From the NCBI RefSeq assembly GCF_003202155.1, contig NZ_QFLI01000005.1, forward strand, positions 248,001 through 312,000: a stretch of DNA of 64,000 bases, read 5' to 3'. Under the pieces are notes generated by a model. It saw nothing but the letters and a program-made list of their open reading frames with translations, ran no database searches and was not told the DNA's origin. This stretch comes from Marinifilum breve. Lineage in GTDB: Bacteria > Bacteroidota > Bacteroidia > Bacteroidales > Marinifilaceae. The position numbers and the translations under genes are program-made. Positions 41,161 to 50,460 of this stretch are shown in pieces (the stretch's first letter is position 1; each line of letters opens with the position of its first letter).

Positions 41161-41171
41161 ACCATTATTAA

Positions 41172-41744
41172 TTAATTATTTACGCCATCACCTATGTTCT
41201 CCTGTAAATTGGATTCTTTGATACCAAATTTTTCACGGAACTCGACCGTAAACAGATTCTCAATATCAATGGTAACATCTGCCTGTGGAGCATGACACTG
41301 TGAACAGTTAAAATATGCCATATTCAAATCCTTCACATCTTTCACAAATACCTTGTTGTCTTCCTTTGGATTTGAATACACTCCATCTTTTACATCCATT
41401 TGCGGACGCCAGGTTTGGAAATGTGTTTTTGAGATTTCACGCGCTCCCGATTCCTCAACTTTGTCGGGCATGTGACAGCTCAAACAAATGTTATTGTCCA
41501 TTTTAATTGGGAAGAATCCAGCAGTAGTGTGCGGAATCATAGGTGGTGCATTCTCAAAAGAACGCTCAATGGTTATCCCTACCTCTGGTTTATCCTCATT
41601 AAAATTGGCCTTCATTTTAAAATTGGTTTCATCCGAATGCAAGTCTGCATCAATAAAACCCAACTGATTTTCATCAATTTGTTTCTCCTTAGGCTGATTA
41701 CAAGCAACCAAAAAGAACAAAGCAATTAGGGCTAGATATTTCAT
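41172..41744 (-). CDS. napB: diheme cytochrome NapB, predicted lipoprotein
   Basis: NapB passes electrons to NapA. The 190-aa sequence has two heme motifs, CLSCH and CSQCH, the normal number. Unlike most NapB proteins it begins MKYLALIALFFLVAC, a lipobox with Cys15, so it should be anchored by lipid to a membrane rather than be freely soluble. Its last codons (GVNN*) come from an AT-rich repeat. It follows napH by 27 bp. Confidence 0.88.
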   Translation of the reverse strand: MKYLALIALFFLVACNQPKEKQIDENQLGFIDADLHSDETNFKMKANFNEDKPEVGITIERSFENAPPMIPHTTAGFFPIKMDNNICLSCHMPDKVEESGAREISKTHFQTWRPQMDVKDGVYSNPKEDNKVFVKDVKDLNMAYFNCSQCHAPQADVTIDIENLFTVEFREKFGIKESNLQENIGDGVNN

Positions 41745-41771
41745 GTTTTTAGATTTTATTTAATCTCTTAA

Positions 41772-42590
41772 TTAATTTTTCAAATCGAACTTCAGCGAAT
41801 ATTTCATCGCATTATCATTGCAAACCTCAATGCATCTTCCACAATTGGTGCAGGCTCCGCTACGAATAAAGTCGCTTTTCTTGCCTACAATATCCAAAAC
41901 AGGCTCTTCCACACACACATCGAAACAATCCATACAATGGGTACATTTCTCTTTATCGTGCTTCACCTTAATTACAGCTTGTTTTCCAACTAAGGAATAA
42001 AAACCTCCCAAAGGACAAATGTGTCCGCACCAACCTGCTTTCAAAACAAACAGATCGACAAAGAAAACCACTGCAACAATTGCCCATCCAGCTCCTGAGC
42101 CAAACACAATGGCTCTGTGAAGCATAGATATTGGGCTGATAATTTCAAAGGCAGCCATTCCAAATACTGCAGAAACAATTAGGCTTAAAGCCAGTATATA
42201 ATACCTTAGATTTCGGGATACCGAAACCTTTGCTTCCGTTTCTATCTTAAATATTCTGCGCAAACGGAAAGCGATATCAGTAATGATGTTCATCGGACAA
42301 ATCCAGGAACAGAACATCCTTCCTCCAATCAATGCATAGATCAAAAAGATTAATAATGCTCCCAACAATACTGAACTTGATGCAATAAACCCTGAAACCA
42401 ATATCTGCAGAACAGCATAAGGATCGCTCAAATGCAAAGAATCAGCAATGATGGCAGAACTGTAATTGCCTCGAAGTATTTCCCATCCAAAATAGTTTCC
42501 CCCAGCAAACAGGAACAAAAAGGACAGCTGAATGATTCGTCTTAGTATGGTATATTTAATCGTTTTCATCCAAATATCTTTAGTCTTCAA
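41772..42590 (-). CDS. napH: NapH-like quinol dehydrogenase membrane ferredoxin
   Basis: NapH is an integral membrane FeS protein that with NapG can move electrons from menaquinol toward NapA. The 272-aa protein has four or five membrane segments, cytoplasm-side motifs CSWICPMNIITD and CGHICPLGGFYSL, and two [4Fe-4S] motifs near the C-terminus (CTHCMDCFDVCVEEP and CTNCGRCIEVCNDN). Its start overlaps the napG stop by eleven bases, suggesting translational coupling. Confidence 0.92.
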   Translation of the reverse strand: MKTKDIWMKTIKYTILRRIIQLSFLFLFAGGNYFGWEILRGNYSSAIIADSLHLSDPYAVLQILVSGFIASSSVLLGALLIFLIYALIGGRMFCSWICPMNIITDIAFRLRRIFKIETEAKVSVSRNLRYYILALSLIVSAVFGMAAFEIISPISMLHRAIVFGSGAGWAIVAVVFFVDLFVLKAGWCGHICPLGGFYSLVGKQAVIKVKHDKEKCTHCMDCFDVCVEEPVLDIVGKKSDFIRSGACTNCGRCIEVCNDNAMKYSLKFDLKN

Positions 42591-43356
42591 TTAAATCATC
42601 ATCATTCAAGTAATCGATAGCCGATTTAACATCCTTGTCATCATCTGCTTTTTCGACTTCCTCATTGATTCTTTTCTCATCTTCTTTTTCCCAACCTTTG
42701 ATGTAATGGTCGCCCACTTCACCTGTTGCTTTGTCCAAAGGCAGAACAAAAATGGCAGCCTTCTCGGCAACACATGCTTGTTCGCATACGCCACATCCGG
42801 TGCATACATCGGAATGAACTACAGGAAGTAACTTGGCATGCATACCTGTTCTTTTATTCACCTCATAATCCAGCGTAATAGCTTTATCGATCAACGGACA
42901 AGCGCGATAACAAGCCTCACAACGAATTCCCCAATAGGCCAAACAGGATTCTTTATGAATCACAGCCAAGCCCATTTTAGAATTCAGTATATCCGGTTTC
43001 TCTTCTTCCTTGGTCAGGACCTTTAAATCCAGAGCTCCCGAAGGACAAGAATCGGTACAAGGCATATCGGTACACAAGTAGCAAGGAATCGTTCTAGGTT
43101 CGAAAAAGGGTGTTCCGTTTGCAATGCCATCACCTGGCTCTGCAAGCTTTAGTGTATCATAGGGACAAACTTCAACACATTGTCCGCACTTGATACATGC
43201 TTTCAGAAAGTCTTTTTCCTTTAAAGCACCAGGAGGACGAAGCACATAATCAGCCTTGGTGTTTGCTTTGATGGATTTCCCCCAAATTAAACCGCCACCG
43301 CCTACAAATACAGCTCCTTCCAGTACTCTTTGAATTACTTTTCTTCTTGACACCAT
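42580..43356 (-). CDS. napG: NapG-like periplasmic ferredoxin
   Basis: The 258-aa protein begins MVSRRKVIQRVLEGAVFVGGGGLIW, a Tat-type signal, and holds four [4Fe-4S] motifs (CIKCGQCVEVCPYDT, CYLCTDMPCTDSCP, CLAYWGIRCEACYRACP, CTGCGVCEQACV). With NapH it forms a quinol dehydrogenase branch to NapA. An acidic C-terminal extension of about 50 residues (DEKRINEEVEKADDDKDV) exceeds the usual NapG. It sits 90 bp after napA, with an AT-rich inverted repeat in between. Confidence 0.92.
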   Translation of the reverse strand: MVSRRKVIQRVLEGAVFVGGGGLIWGKSIKANTKADYVLRPPGALKEKDFLKACIKCGQCVEVCPYDTLKLAEPGDGIANGTPFFEPRTIPCYLCTDMPCTDSCPSGALDLKVLTKEEEKPDILNSKMGLAVIHKESCLAYWGIRCEACYRACPLIDKAITLDYEVNKRTGMHAKLLPVVHSDVCTGCGVCEQACVAEKAAIFVLPLDKATGEVGDHYIKGWEKEDEKRINEEVEKADDDKDVKSAIDYLNDDDLIED

Positions 43357-43368
43357 ATTTATTTTTAA

Positions 43369-43443
43369 TTAGGAATTATGAGTTATGAATTGCATTAACT
43401 GATTTAAAATCATTTATAATTCATAACTCTTAATTCATAATTA
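43369..43443. repeat. AT-rich inverted repeat between napA and napG
   Basis: GAATTATGAGTTATGAATT faces AATTCATAACTCTTAATTC, forming a long AT-rich hairpin inside the operon. Confidence 0.7.
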
Positions 43444-43446
43444 GTT

Positions 43447-46236
43447 TTACGCTTTACTTAATTTTACTGCACACTTCTTAAAGTCTGTCTCTTTCGACAT
43501 CGGACAAGTGGCATCCAAACAAAGTTTGTTTACAAACACCTTCTCGTCGAACCATGGCAGGTAAATTAAACCTCTTGGCACACGATTTCTTCCACGAGTT
43601 TCGATGTGCGCCTTAATTCGTCCACGTCTTGATTCTACCCAAACCAAATCACCTTCTGCAAAACCTTGCTCAGCTGCATCTTTCGGATGGATGTAACAAA
43701 GTGCTTCCGGCACTGCTCGATACAATTCAGGTACGCGCATGGTCATGGTTCCCGAATGCCAGTGCTCCAGTACACGACCGGTACATAACCAATAAGGATA
43801 TTCCTTATCCGGCACCTCAGGTGCTTCCATATACGGACGGAAGAAGATCTTCGCCTTATTCGCCAAATCAACTTTAGGCTTAGACATATCAGGTTTCGAG
43901 ATGGATCCCTGAGGCATTTTCTTCAGTGCTTTTCCGTAGAAGGCAAATGGTCCAACTCCTGCCTTCTTGGCATATACATCATATTCCGAATTGAATCGCC
44001 ATAGTGTTTCTTTGCCATCTACAACCGGCCATTTCAATCCACGGCAGTGATGATAAGTATCAAAATCAGCCAAATCGTGACCATTTCCTAAACCAAACTT
44101 GCGATACTCTTCCCAAATGTATTTGTGCATAAAGAATCCGTAACCTTCAAATGGCTTCCCATCAGATCCTAATACCTTACGCTTATCACCACCAGATTCT
44201 GTATTGATCTTACCTTCTCCAATCGGATCTGGCCAAGCATATTTCTTCGCATCATCGTTGGCAAAAAGCACATCGTATAAAGTATCCTCAGGAGAGTAAC
44301 CCATTGCTTTAGCTCCTTCTAAAACATCTGGCAAACCATCCTTCAATCCAGGAACTTTTTGTGCTCCCCAAACCTCTTTCAATTTGAAGCGTTTGGCCAA
44401 CTCTACAAACTGCCAAACATCAGGCATTGCATCTCCAACAGGAGTTACCTGCTGTTTCCAGTGCTGAGTTCTGCGCTCTGCATTACCATAAGCTCCCCAC
44501 TTTTCGTAGATCATCGCCGAAGGCAATATCAAATCGGAAACCTTAGCCGAAATACCTGGATAAGCATCGGAACAAACAATGAAGTTATCCATTTGGCGAG
44601 CTGCCTTAATCCAGTGATTCGCATTGGCAGTATTCATATATGGATTACAAACATTAATCCATGCAAATTTTATCTTTCCATCCTCAATATCGCGGTGGAT
44701 CTTCATCAGGTGACTCCCCACTTTAGGATTGATGGTTCCCGCAGGAACTTTCCACAATTTCTCAGAAATCTCGCGATGCTTGGCATTGGCAACCACCATA
44801 TCCGCTGGCAAGCGATGTGCAAATGTTCCTACCTCACGAGCGGTACCACAGGCCGATGGCTGTCCCGTTAAACTAAAGGCACCATCACCTGGCTTCGATT
44901 GTTTTCCTAATAATAGGTGTACCATGTATGCCTGCTCGTTCACCCAAGAACCTCTGGTGTGCTGATTGAATCCCATGGTCCAGTAAGAACAAACCTTACG
45001 TCCTTTTTCAATGTACAGATCTGCCATGGCCTTCAATTTCTTCTTGAAATCTTCCAATGATTCCTCAGGATCACCTTTGGTAATTTTCGCTACCGTATCC
45101 AAATCGTAAGGCTTCAATGCCTTCTTGAATTCTTCGTACTGAATGATCCAATGATTCACTGCCTTGTTGCGATGCTTCATTTCCATCACATCACCTTCCT
45201 TATAACCCAGGTAAGCCAAAGTTTTCCCCTCATCGGCAGTCAGTTTCTTGGCAACCTCATGCTTCACGGTTTCTTTTTCCTTATCGGTAAACTTAGGATG
45301 ATCAGGCGTACGCATTCCGTAACCGATATCAACAAAACCAGTTGCGAATACGGTATACTTCTTCACAAAATCCCAATCGATAGCTTGTGGCTGATTGTAC
45401 ACAATTTCATGAGCGATATAATTCCAAATCGCTAAATCAGTATTCGGCTTGAATATAATTTCGATATCCGCCAAATCGGAAGTACGGTTGGTATAAGTAG
45501 AAAGGTTTATCACCTTGGTTCTGTCGGGATGACTCAGTTTGTTCTCGGTAATTCTCGACCACAAAATTGGGTGCATCTCGGCCATATTGGCTCCCCAGGT
45601 TACTACCGTATCGGTAATTTCCATATCGTCGTAGTTCCCTGCTGGCTCATCAATACCAAAAGCCTGAATAAAGGCAACTACCGCCGATGCCATACAATGA
45701 CGGGCATTCGGGTCGATATTATGGGAACGGAAACCTGCCTTCATCAGTTTCGATGCAGCATAACCTTCCATAATGGTATACTGACCAGAACTGAAGATTC
45801 CAATTCCTGTTGGTCCCAATTCCTTCATGGCCGATTTCATGTGCTTCTCCATTTCGTCGAAAGCACGCTGCCAGCTAACAGCTTTAAATTTTCCCTGTTT
45901 ATCGAATTCACCATTTTCGTTCACACGAAGCAATGGCTTTTTCAGACGGTCGGCACCGTACATTATCTTGGCATTAAAATATCCTTTGATACAGTTCAAT
46001 CCACGGTTTACAGGAGCCAATGGATCACCTTTTACAGCAAGTATTTTATCGTCTTTTGTGGCAATCATGATACCACAACCAGTTCCACAGAATCTACATA
46101 CAGCCTTATCCCATGTCCAGCCACTTTCGGCCTCACGAGCTTCTGCTTTCAGAGTTTCCGGAACTGCAACTCCAACAGCAGTTGCAGCGGCTATGGCGGC
46201 CGAACTCTTTAAAAAATCACGCCTTGCAAGTTTCAT
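43447..46236 (-). CDS. napA: periplasmic nitrate reductase catalytic subunit
   Basis: NapA reduces nitrate to nitrite in the periplasm with a bis-MGD molybdenum centre and one [4Fe-4S] cluster. The 929-aa protein begins with a Tat signal ([31 protein letters not shown]). Cluster ligands are C47, C50, C54 and C82, and the Mo ligand is C181 in [12 protein letters not shown], the NapA hallmark. Other NapA segments such as [25 protein letters not shown] and [14 protein letters not shown] are clear. It lies in a cluster with napG, napH, napB and napD downstream and an FeS-NrfD-cytochrome c module upstream; napC, napE and napF were not seen. Confidence 0.96.
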   Translation of the reverse strand: MKLARRDFLKSSAAIAAATAVGVAVPETLKAEAREAESGWTWDKAVCRFCGTGCGIMIATKDDKILAVKGDPLAPVNRGLNCIKGYFNAKIMYGADRLKKPLLRVNENGEFDKQGKFKAVSWQRAFDEMEKHMKSAMKELGPTGIGIFSSGQYTIMEGYAASKLMKAGFRSHNIDPNARHCMASAVVAFIQAFGIDEPAGNYDDMEITDTVVTWGANMAEMHPILWSRITENKLSHPDRTKVINLSTYTNRTSDLADIEIIFKPNTDLAIWNYIAHEIVYNQPQAIDWDFVKKYTVFATGFVDIGYGMRTPDHPKFTDKEKETVKHEVAKKLTADEGKTLAYLGYKEGDVMEMKHRNKAVNHWIIQYEEFKKALKPYDLDTVAKITKGDPEESLEDFKKKLKAMADLYIEKGRKVCSYWTMGFNQHTRGSWVNEQAYMVHLLLGKQSKPGDGAFSLTGQPSACGTAREVGTFAHRLPADMVVANAKHREISEKLWKVPAGTINPKVGSHLMKIHRDIEDGKIKFAWINVCNPYMNTANANHWIKAARQMDNFIVCSDAYPGISAKVSDLILPSAMIYEKWGAYGNAERRTQHWKQQVTPVGDAMPDVWQFVELAKRFKLKEVWGAQKVPGLKDGLPDVLEGAKAMGYSPEDTLYDVLFANDDAKKYAWPDPIGEGKINTESGGDKRKVLGSDGKPFEGYGFFMHKYIWEEYRKFGLGNGHDLADFDTYHHCRGLKWPVVDGKETLWRFNSEYDVYAKKAGVGPFAFYGKALKKMPQGSISKPDMSKPKVDLANKAKIFFRPYMEAPEVPDKEYPYWLCTGRVLEHWHSGTMTMRVPELYRAVPEALCYIHPKDAAEQGFAEGDLVWVESRRGRIKAHIETRGRNRVPRGLIYLPWFDEKVFVNKLCLDATCPMSKETDFKKCAVKLSKA

Positions 46237-46283
46237 ATATTTTGATTTTTTTATTTTCTAAAATTGTTACTTAAGCTTCCTCT

Positions 46284-46413
46284 GCACCCTTTCGCCTATC
46301 GGCACTTTCCCTAAAAGGGAAAGAATCTAAATTCAACTACTGTAATCTATTTTGTGTTTCTCCCCTTCTAGGGGATCCGCGATAGCTATCGGGACCCTAC
46401 AGGGAGAGGGGTG
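46284..46413. repeat. MITE-like element with GCACCCT/GGGGTG ends, copy 2 (130 bp)
   Basis: Same order of blocks as copy 1: CGCCTATCGG, TTTCCCTAAAAGGGAAA, CTCCCCTTCTAGGGGA and a GAGAGGGGTG end. It carries an extra CGATAGCTATCGGG palindrome near the right end. It separates napA from the upstream cytochrome c gene. Confidence 0.88.
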
Positions 46414-46431
46414 TATTAGACCATACCTTAT

Positions 46432-47319
46432 TTAAGCTTCTTCTCTCGCCTTCTTGATATTTCTTAATCCAAACACAATGAACAGAAGTGCAAACCAAAC
46501 TCCAAATACCGAAACGAAGAAGGTAATCTTCAACCAGATTGGTGCCATTCTATCGGTACTCCAAATGTGGCGTCCTTCGATGGCAGAATGACGTTCGGTT
46601 GGCTTAGCCATTACCATGTGCTTCTCTACCTTCGCTCGAGCAAATTCTTTGGTGGCTTTAACCATTACATTTACTTTTCCTTCCTCATCGCCTGGCAGAG
46701 TTGGATCAACATCTACATAGGCAATACCCAATTCGTTGGTTTGTGCTTTGCCCAATAAATGCTTCCCGAAAGTCCCCATTACATATGCACTCACGCTTAC
46801 TTCTGGCTGTGGTAATTCTTCAGCAAATACTTTTACAACCAATTTATCTACGTTCTCATCAAAGCTTAAACTCATCGCATATTCAGGAATTACAACACCT
46901 TCCATATTTGGCAACTCCTGCTTGTAGTCTTCGTTGAAACTACGGATGTATGCTACAATGTTCCACAGCTCATCATCAGCAAAAGCATCTTCGAATTTCG
47001 GCATGGTTCCACGTCCCATTTTAATTTTATAGAACATCGATCCATCGCTTTGCGCTTGAAACTGTTCGGCTGCCGGATCACCCGGAGGTGGCGACATTGG
47101 TGTGAAATCATCCTGTCCTGGTGTGCCATGACAAGATGTACATGAGTTTTCGTAGGCTATTCTCCCTTCCAAAACCATATCATCATCGAAAAGGAAAGGG
47201 CTTAGTTTTTCGTTTTCTTCTGCAGGTGCTTGCCAATCGCTTTGTGCATTCACATTCGCCACAGCCAAAAAGCAAAGGCAGAACAGAATGATTATATGAT
47301 ATCCTTTATTGTTCTTCAT
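46432..47319 (-). CDS. membrane-anchored monoheme cytochrome c of the nap cluster
   Basis: The 295-aa protein has a signal peptide, one heme motif (CTSCH near residue 60) with an axial Met probably in GTMPKF, a beta-rich central region, and a C-terminal membrane helix (WLKITFFVSVFGVWFALLFIVF). It is therefore a periplasmic cytochrome c held by its tail. It is one base from the NrfD-like gene upstream, so the two are coupled. It probably receives electrons from the FeS-NrfD pair and passes them to NapB or NapA. Confidence 0.85.
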   Translation of the reverse strand: MKNNKGYHIIILFCLCFLAVANVNAQSDWQAPAEENEKLSPFLFDDDMVLEGRIAYENSCTSCHGTPGQDDFTPMSPPPGDPAAEQFQAQSDGSMFYKIKMGRGTMPKFEDAFADDELWNIVAYIRSFNEDYKQELPNMEGVVIPEYAMSLSFDENVDKLVVKVFAEELPQPEVSVSAYVMGTFGKHLLGKAQTNELGIAYVDVDPTLPGDEEGKVNVMVKATKEFARAKVEKHMVMAKPTERHSAIEGRHIWSTDRMAPIWLKITFFVSVFGVWFALLFIVFGLRNIKKAREEA

Positions 47320-47320
47320 C

Positions 47321-48649
47321 TTACTTGTTGTTTTTGTGGTTCATGTCTTCTTTAACTTCCCAAATTGGAACTACAGGGAATAGTTTTGCCAGCACGGTAA
47401 TAATCATCACTACCAAAATGAATGATGCTACGGTAATGGCAACCTCAGGTGTGGTTGGTGAATATCCTGTCCATCCCTCTGGTACATTCTGAATTGGATA
47501 GTAAGGAGCCAACTGGGTAGGAACTACAATTAGAACTCTCTTGAACCAGGCTCCGGCCAGAATCACAACAGCAATAATGGTTAGTGGCAAAGGCTTACGC
47601 ATTGGCTTGAACAAAATCAGTAAGAAAGGAATAACCAAACCTCCCAATTGTACCAGCCAGAACATTACCGAATCGTGTCCATAAAGCATTTCGTGAACAT
47701 GCTTGGCATCGGCAGTATTGGCCTTGTATCCGGGAACGATAATTTCGTTGATATTGAAGTATACATACACCAAAGCAACCAGAACCAATAGTTTACCCAT
47801 TCTGTCGAAATGATCGGCGGTGATGTATTCTTTCAACTTATAGTTGTTGCGGAAAAAGAACATGGCAATGATTACCGCAGCACAACCTGCTACAAATGCA
47901 CCCGACACAAAGTATGGCCCGAATATTGGCGAATCCCATCCCGAACGCAAGGTCATGGCAAACAACCAGGAAGTAACGGTGTGAATCGATAGGGCAATCG
48001 GGATAATCAGAATCAACAACATGCGAGTGTAGCGATTCATTAAACGGAATTGCTTTGCTGTGTTGTTCCATCCCAAGGACAAGCTCCTGTACATTTTCTG
48101 TTGCCACTTCGGCACATTGTTTAGCTTATCGCGGCACAATGCAATATCAGGTAACATGGGGATGTATAATAGTAAGCCACTGATCACAACGTAGGTTACC
48201 ACAACGGCAATATCCCAAACAATTGGCGACTGCACCCTACCGTGAATGAATACATTCAACAGTCTATCCGGTCGACCCATATCAGTAATGATAATTAGTC
48301 CAGCTACCATGGCAAAGGCAAGGGCTACCAACTCGGCAATTCGAGCTACTGGTCGTACCCATTCAACTTTCATCATGCCCAGTACCGATGATACCAGCAT
48401 CCCAATTAAAGAGGTTGCAACAAAGAAAACAAAATTAGAAATGTAGATTCCCCACGATACATAGTCGTGAAGACCCGTTACACCCAATCCGTTTTGCAAT
48501 TGTTGATAATAGTAATACAAGCATATTATAAGTGATACCGTAAGAAAGCCCATCCAAAGCTTGAACTTTCCTCCCCAGTTCACATTTTTTAAAAGGTCCT
48601 TATCAATTTGCTCCTCGCTCAAATGACCTTTTGCTATTGTTTCGTTCAT
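47321..48649 (-). CDS. NrfD/PsrC-like polytopic membrane protein
   Basis: The 442-aa protein has about ten hydrophobic segments and belongs to the NrfD/PsrC/ActC family of menaquinol-oxidising subunits (for example LHDYVSWGIYISNFVFFVATSLIGMLVSSV and IHTVTSWLFAMTLRSGWDSPIFGPYFVSGAF). Such proteins work with a periplasmic FeS subunit, here encoded just upstream. The MITE-like element copy 3 separates them. It can serve as the quinol entry point for the nap system in place of NapC. Confidence 0.9.
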   Translation of the reverse strand: MNETIAKGHLSEEQIDKDLLKNVNWGGKFKLWMGFLTVSLIICLYYYYQQLQNGLGVTGLHDYVSWGIYISNFVFFVATSLIGMLVSSVLGMMKVEWVRPVARIAELVALAFAMVAGLIIITDMGRPDRLLNVFIHGRVQSPIVWDIAVVVTYVVISGLLLYIPMLPDIALCRDKLNNVPKWQQKMYRSLSLGWNNTAKQFRLMNRYTRMLLILIIPIALSIHTVTSWLFAMTLRSGWDSPIFGPYFVSGAFVAGCAAVIIAMFFFRNNYKLKEYITADHFDRMGKLLVLVALVYVYFNINEIIVPGYKANTADAKHVHEMLYGHDSVMFWLVQLGGLVIPFLLILFKPMRKPLPLTIIAVVILAGAWFKRVLIVVPTQLAPYYPIQNVPEGWTGYSPTTPEVAITVASFILVVMIITVLAKLFPVVPIWEVKEDMNHKNNK

Positions 48650-48689
48650 AGTTATAACGTAGTTAGATTTTGAGATTCATTTTAACCTA

Positions 48690-48819
48690 CACCCCCTTTG
48701 CCTGTCGGCATTTCCCCCTGAAAGGGGAAACCTTCTTATTCAACAGATTGACAAGTTTTAAACCGACTTCAATCTTTAATTTCTCCCCTTCAGGGGAGAT
48801 CCCTACAGGGAGAGGGGTG
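48690..48819. repeat. MITE-like element with CACCCC/GGGGTG ends, copy 3 (130 bp)
   Basis: TGCCTGTCGGCA and TTCCCCCTGAAAGGGGAAA on the left, CTCCCCTTCAGGGGAG on the right, and a final GAGAGGGGTG. It lies between the FeS-protein gene and the NrfD-like gene. Confidence 0.88.
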
Positions 48820-48836
48820 TTTCCAATCTAATTGAA

Positions 48837-49736
48837 TTATCCCTCGCTTTCGCGCGGAGGCAAGTAGTAAACACTAGGTTGTGTACCCAGTTCAGGCATT
48901 AGCGTATAAGCAGCATTCTCTTCCAACAAGTGGCTTAGGCGTACGGTTTTCTTGGTAGTACCATTGGTTACCAAATCTTCGTTCTGATCGCCGAAGTAAT
49001 ACACCCCATTCGGACATGCCGACACACAGTAAGGCAACTTTCCATGACGCAGCTGATCGGCCGAAAAGGCACACTTGGTAACTGTACCCTTCTTTTGAGG
49101 AACATTCAGCTCCATATCGTAGGTAACATCGGCCATCTTATCGGAATTCTTAGGCTCGGTCCAGTTAAAGGTACGTGCCGAGTAAGGACATGCTGCCACG
49201 CAGAATCTACAACCAATACAACGTTCGTTGTCGATCAGAACAATTCCATCCTGACGCTTAAAGGTTGCATCAACCGGACAAACCGATACACAAGGTGGGT
49301 TGTCGCAATGCTGACAGGTTTTAGGCATCCAGTAAGAGGTTTTTTTTACCGGATCTTCCATTTCCAACACATTCAAATGGTGCATTTCGGGTTTTAGCTG
49401 ATGTGCACTTTGGCAGGCTTTCATACACTTTCGTGCATTCTTACACTTGGCCAAATCAACAACCATTACAAATTTCTTTCCCGGAATTCCTTCGCGACCT
49501 CGCTTCTGTAGGTACTTTAGGTCCTGGATTTTATCTCCGGGTTTTAGGTGGGCTACATCTACTTCTACCAATTTGTTATCGGCAGTAAGTACTTTTACTT
49601 TGTTACCGCTGGCTTTGTTCGAATCGCTACATCCTTGCAGTAGCAAGGCCGATCCAGCAACGGTACTCGCTCCTGCAATGCCCAATTTTTGCAGGAATCG
49701 TCTTCTTGACTTGTCGTTTTTGTTCGCCATGTTCAT
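48837..49736 (-). CDS. Tat-exported four-cluster ferredoxin lipoprotein (NrfC/PsrB/DsrO-like)
   Basis: The 299-aa protein starts with a Tat signal (RRRFLQKLGIAGASTVAGSALLLQGC) ending in a lipobox-like cysteine, so it may be a Tat lipoprotein. It has four [4Fe-4S] motifs in the NrfC/PsrB pattern: CKNARKCMKAC, CQHCDNPPCVSVCP, CIGCRFCVAACPYSAR and CAFSADQLRHGKLPYCVSACP. It is the presumed FeS partner of the NrfD-like subunit. It is the first gene of the nap cluster. An ATG at 49730 is an alternative start. Confidence 0.9.
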   Translation of the reverse strand: MNMANKNDKSRRRFLQKLGIAGASTVAGSALLLQGCSDSNKASGNKVKVLTADNKLVEVDVAHLKPGDKIQDLKYLQKRGREGIPGKKFVMVVDLAKCKNARKCMKACQSAHQLKPEMHHLNVLEMEDPVKKTSYWMPKTCQHCDNPPCVSVCPVDATFKRQDGIVLIDNERCIGCRFCVAACPYSARTFNWTEPKNSDKMADVTYDMELNVPQKKGTVTKCAFSADQLRHGKLPYCVSACPNGVYYFGDQNEDLVTNGTTKKTVRLSHLLEENAAYTLMPELGTQPSVYYLPPRESEG

Positions 49737-50081
49737 CTGTTTCTTTTAGGTTTTCTTTTTAGCAGATGGAACATTCCGATGATTCAGGATTTTGATGCGT
49801 GTAGTAGCTCGATCATTCCTTTAATCATGGACGTTTCATAGATTTATTTTATTGAGTCAGACATCAATAACTCTAATAAATATATGAAATATAGGCTTGT
49901 ATGACTCCCGTTATGTTTAGATATCTAGATGTGTTTTAAATCACAATTAAAGATAATAATGTCTGAATACCCCATTATCCAATAGATAGAGAACCTTTTC
50001 AGATAAAAGGATAATCTCATCGTTTTATACAGTTTGTATTTAGAATAAATTCAGATAGATGTTTTATAGCATGATTTGTTC
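49737..50081. other. upstream region of the nap cluster, no clear motif
   Basis: About 345 bp of AT-rich sequence holding the presumed nap promoter. No exact TAnnTTTG or FNR-type inverted TTGAT/ATCAA site was recognised on the minus strand. Confidence 0.4.
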
Positions 50082-50101
50082 CCTCGGGTTAAAACCCGAG
50101 G
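50082..50101. repeat. CCTCGGGTTAAAACCCGAGG hairpin, copy 3
   Basis: A perfect palindrome followed by GCAATTCAAAGGCAATTC, the same tail seen at 62772 and 63935. Confidence 0.85.
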
Positions 50102-50124
50102 CAATTCAAAGGCAATTCAATATT

Positions 50125-50383
50125 TATTCGGAGAATTAATTGCCCTGAAAGGGCCATAGCAATAGCGATGGGTGTAGCCCATTGGAATGAATCTATTCCA
50201 TTGCCTGAGCCCTGAAGGGGCGTAAGCCTGATTTCGAATGTTTCTCATTTCGATATGATACATCAATTAATAGATAATTTTGCTCCCGCCCCTGCAGGGC
50301 TTCTTTTCTAATACATCCCATTCATAGGGCTCCGCCTTATGCTATTGCTATTAGCCTTTCAGGCTATTTTAATATTTAATTGC
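50125..50383. repeat. large imperfect inverted repeat of about 260 bp
   Basis: The left arm from about 50137 (AATTGCCCTGAAAGGGC, then ATAGCAATAGC and GTAGCCCATTGGAATG) is matched inversely by the right arm 50316-50383 (CCCATTCATAGGGCTCC, GCTATTGCTATTAGCC, CTGAAAG inverse and AATTGCC). Shorter GCCCTGAAGGGGC and GCCCCTGCAGGGC hairpins lie inside. It has no ORF and looks like a non-autonomous repeat element. Confidence 0.75.
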
Positions 50384-50390
50384 CATAATA

Positions 50391-50421
50391 TTGTTTAAAA
50401 TATGTTTTGTTAATACATTTG
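50391..50421 (+). promoter_or_regulatory. promoter of the OmpA-family gene
   Basis: TTG at 50391-50393 and TACATTTG at 50414-50421 are 20 bp apart, a good Bacteroidota promoter. It lies inside the longest reading frame of the gene downstream, supporting the ATG at 50461 as start. Confidence 0.6.
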
Positions 50422-50460
50422 ACATTGAAGGAGAAAGACTTAACTATAACTTTACTTGTA

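Noticed and set aside
46432-49736. Polysulfide or nitrite (Nrf) reductase operon
   Set aside because: The FeS-NrfD-cytochrome c genes resemble psr/nrf modules, but no PsrA or NrfA-type catalytic subunit is present and napA follows directly.
50407-50460. Longer start for the OmpA gene
   Set aside because: It would overlap the promoter at 50391-50421 and precede the signal peptide.
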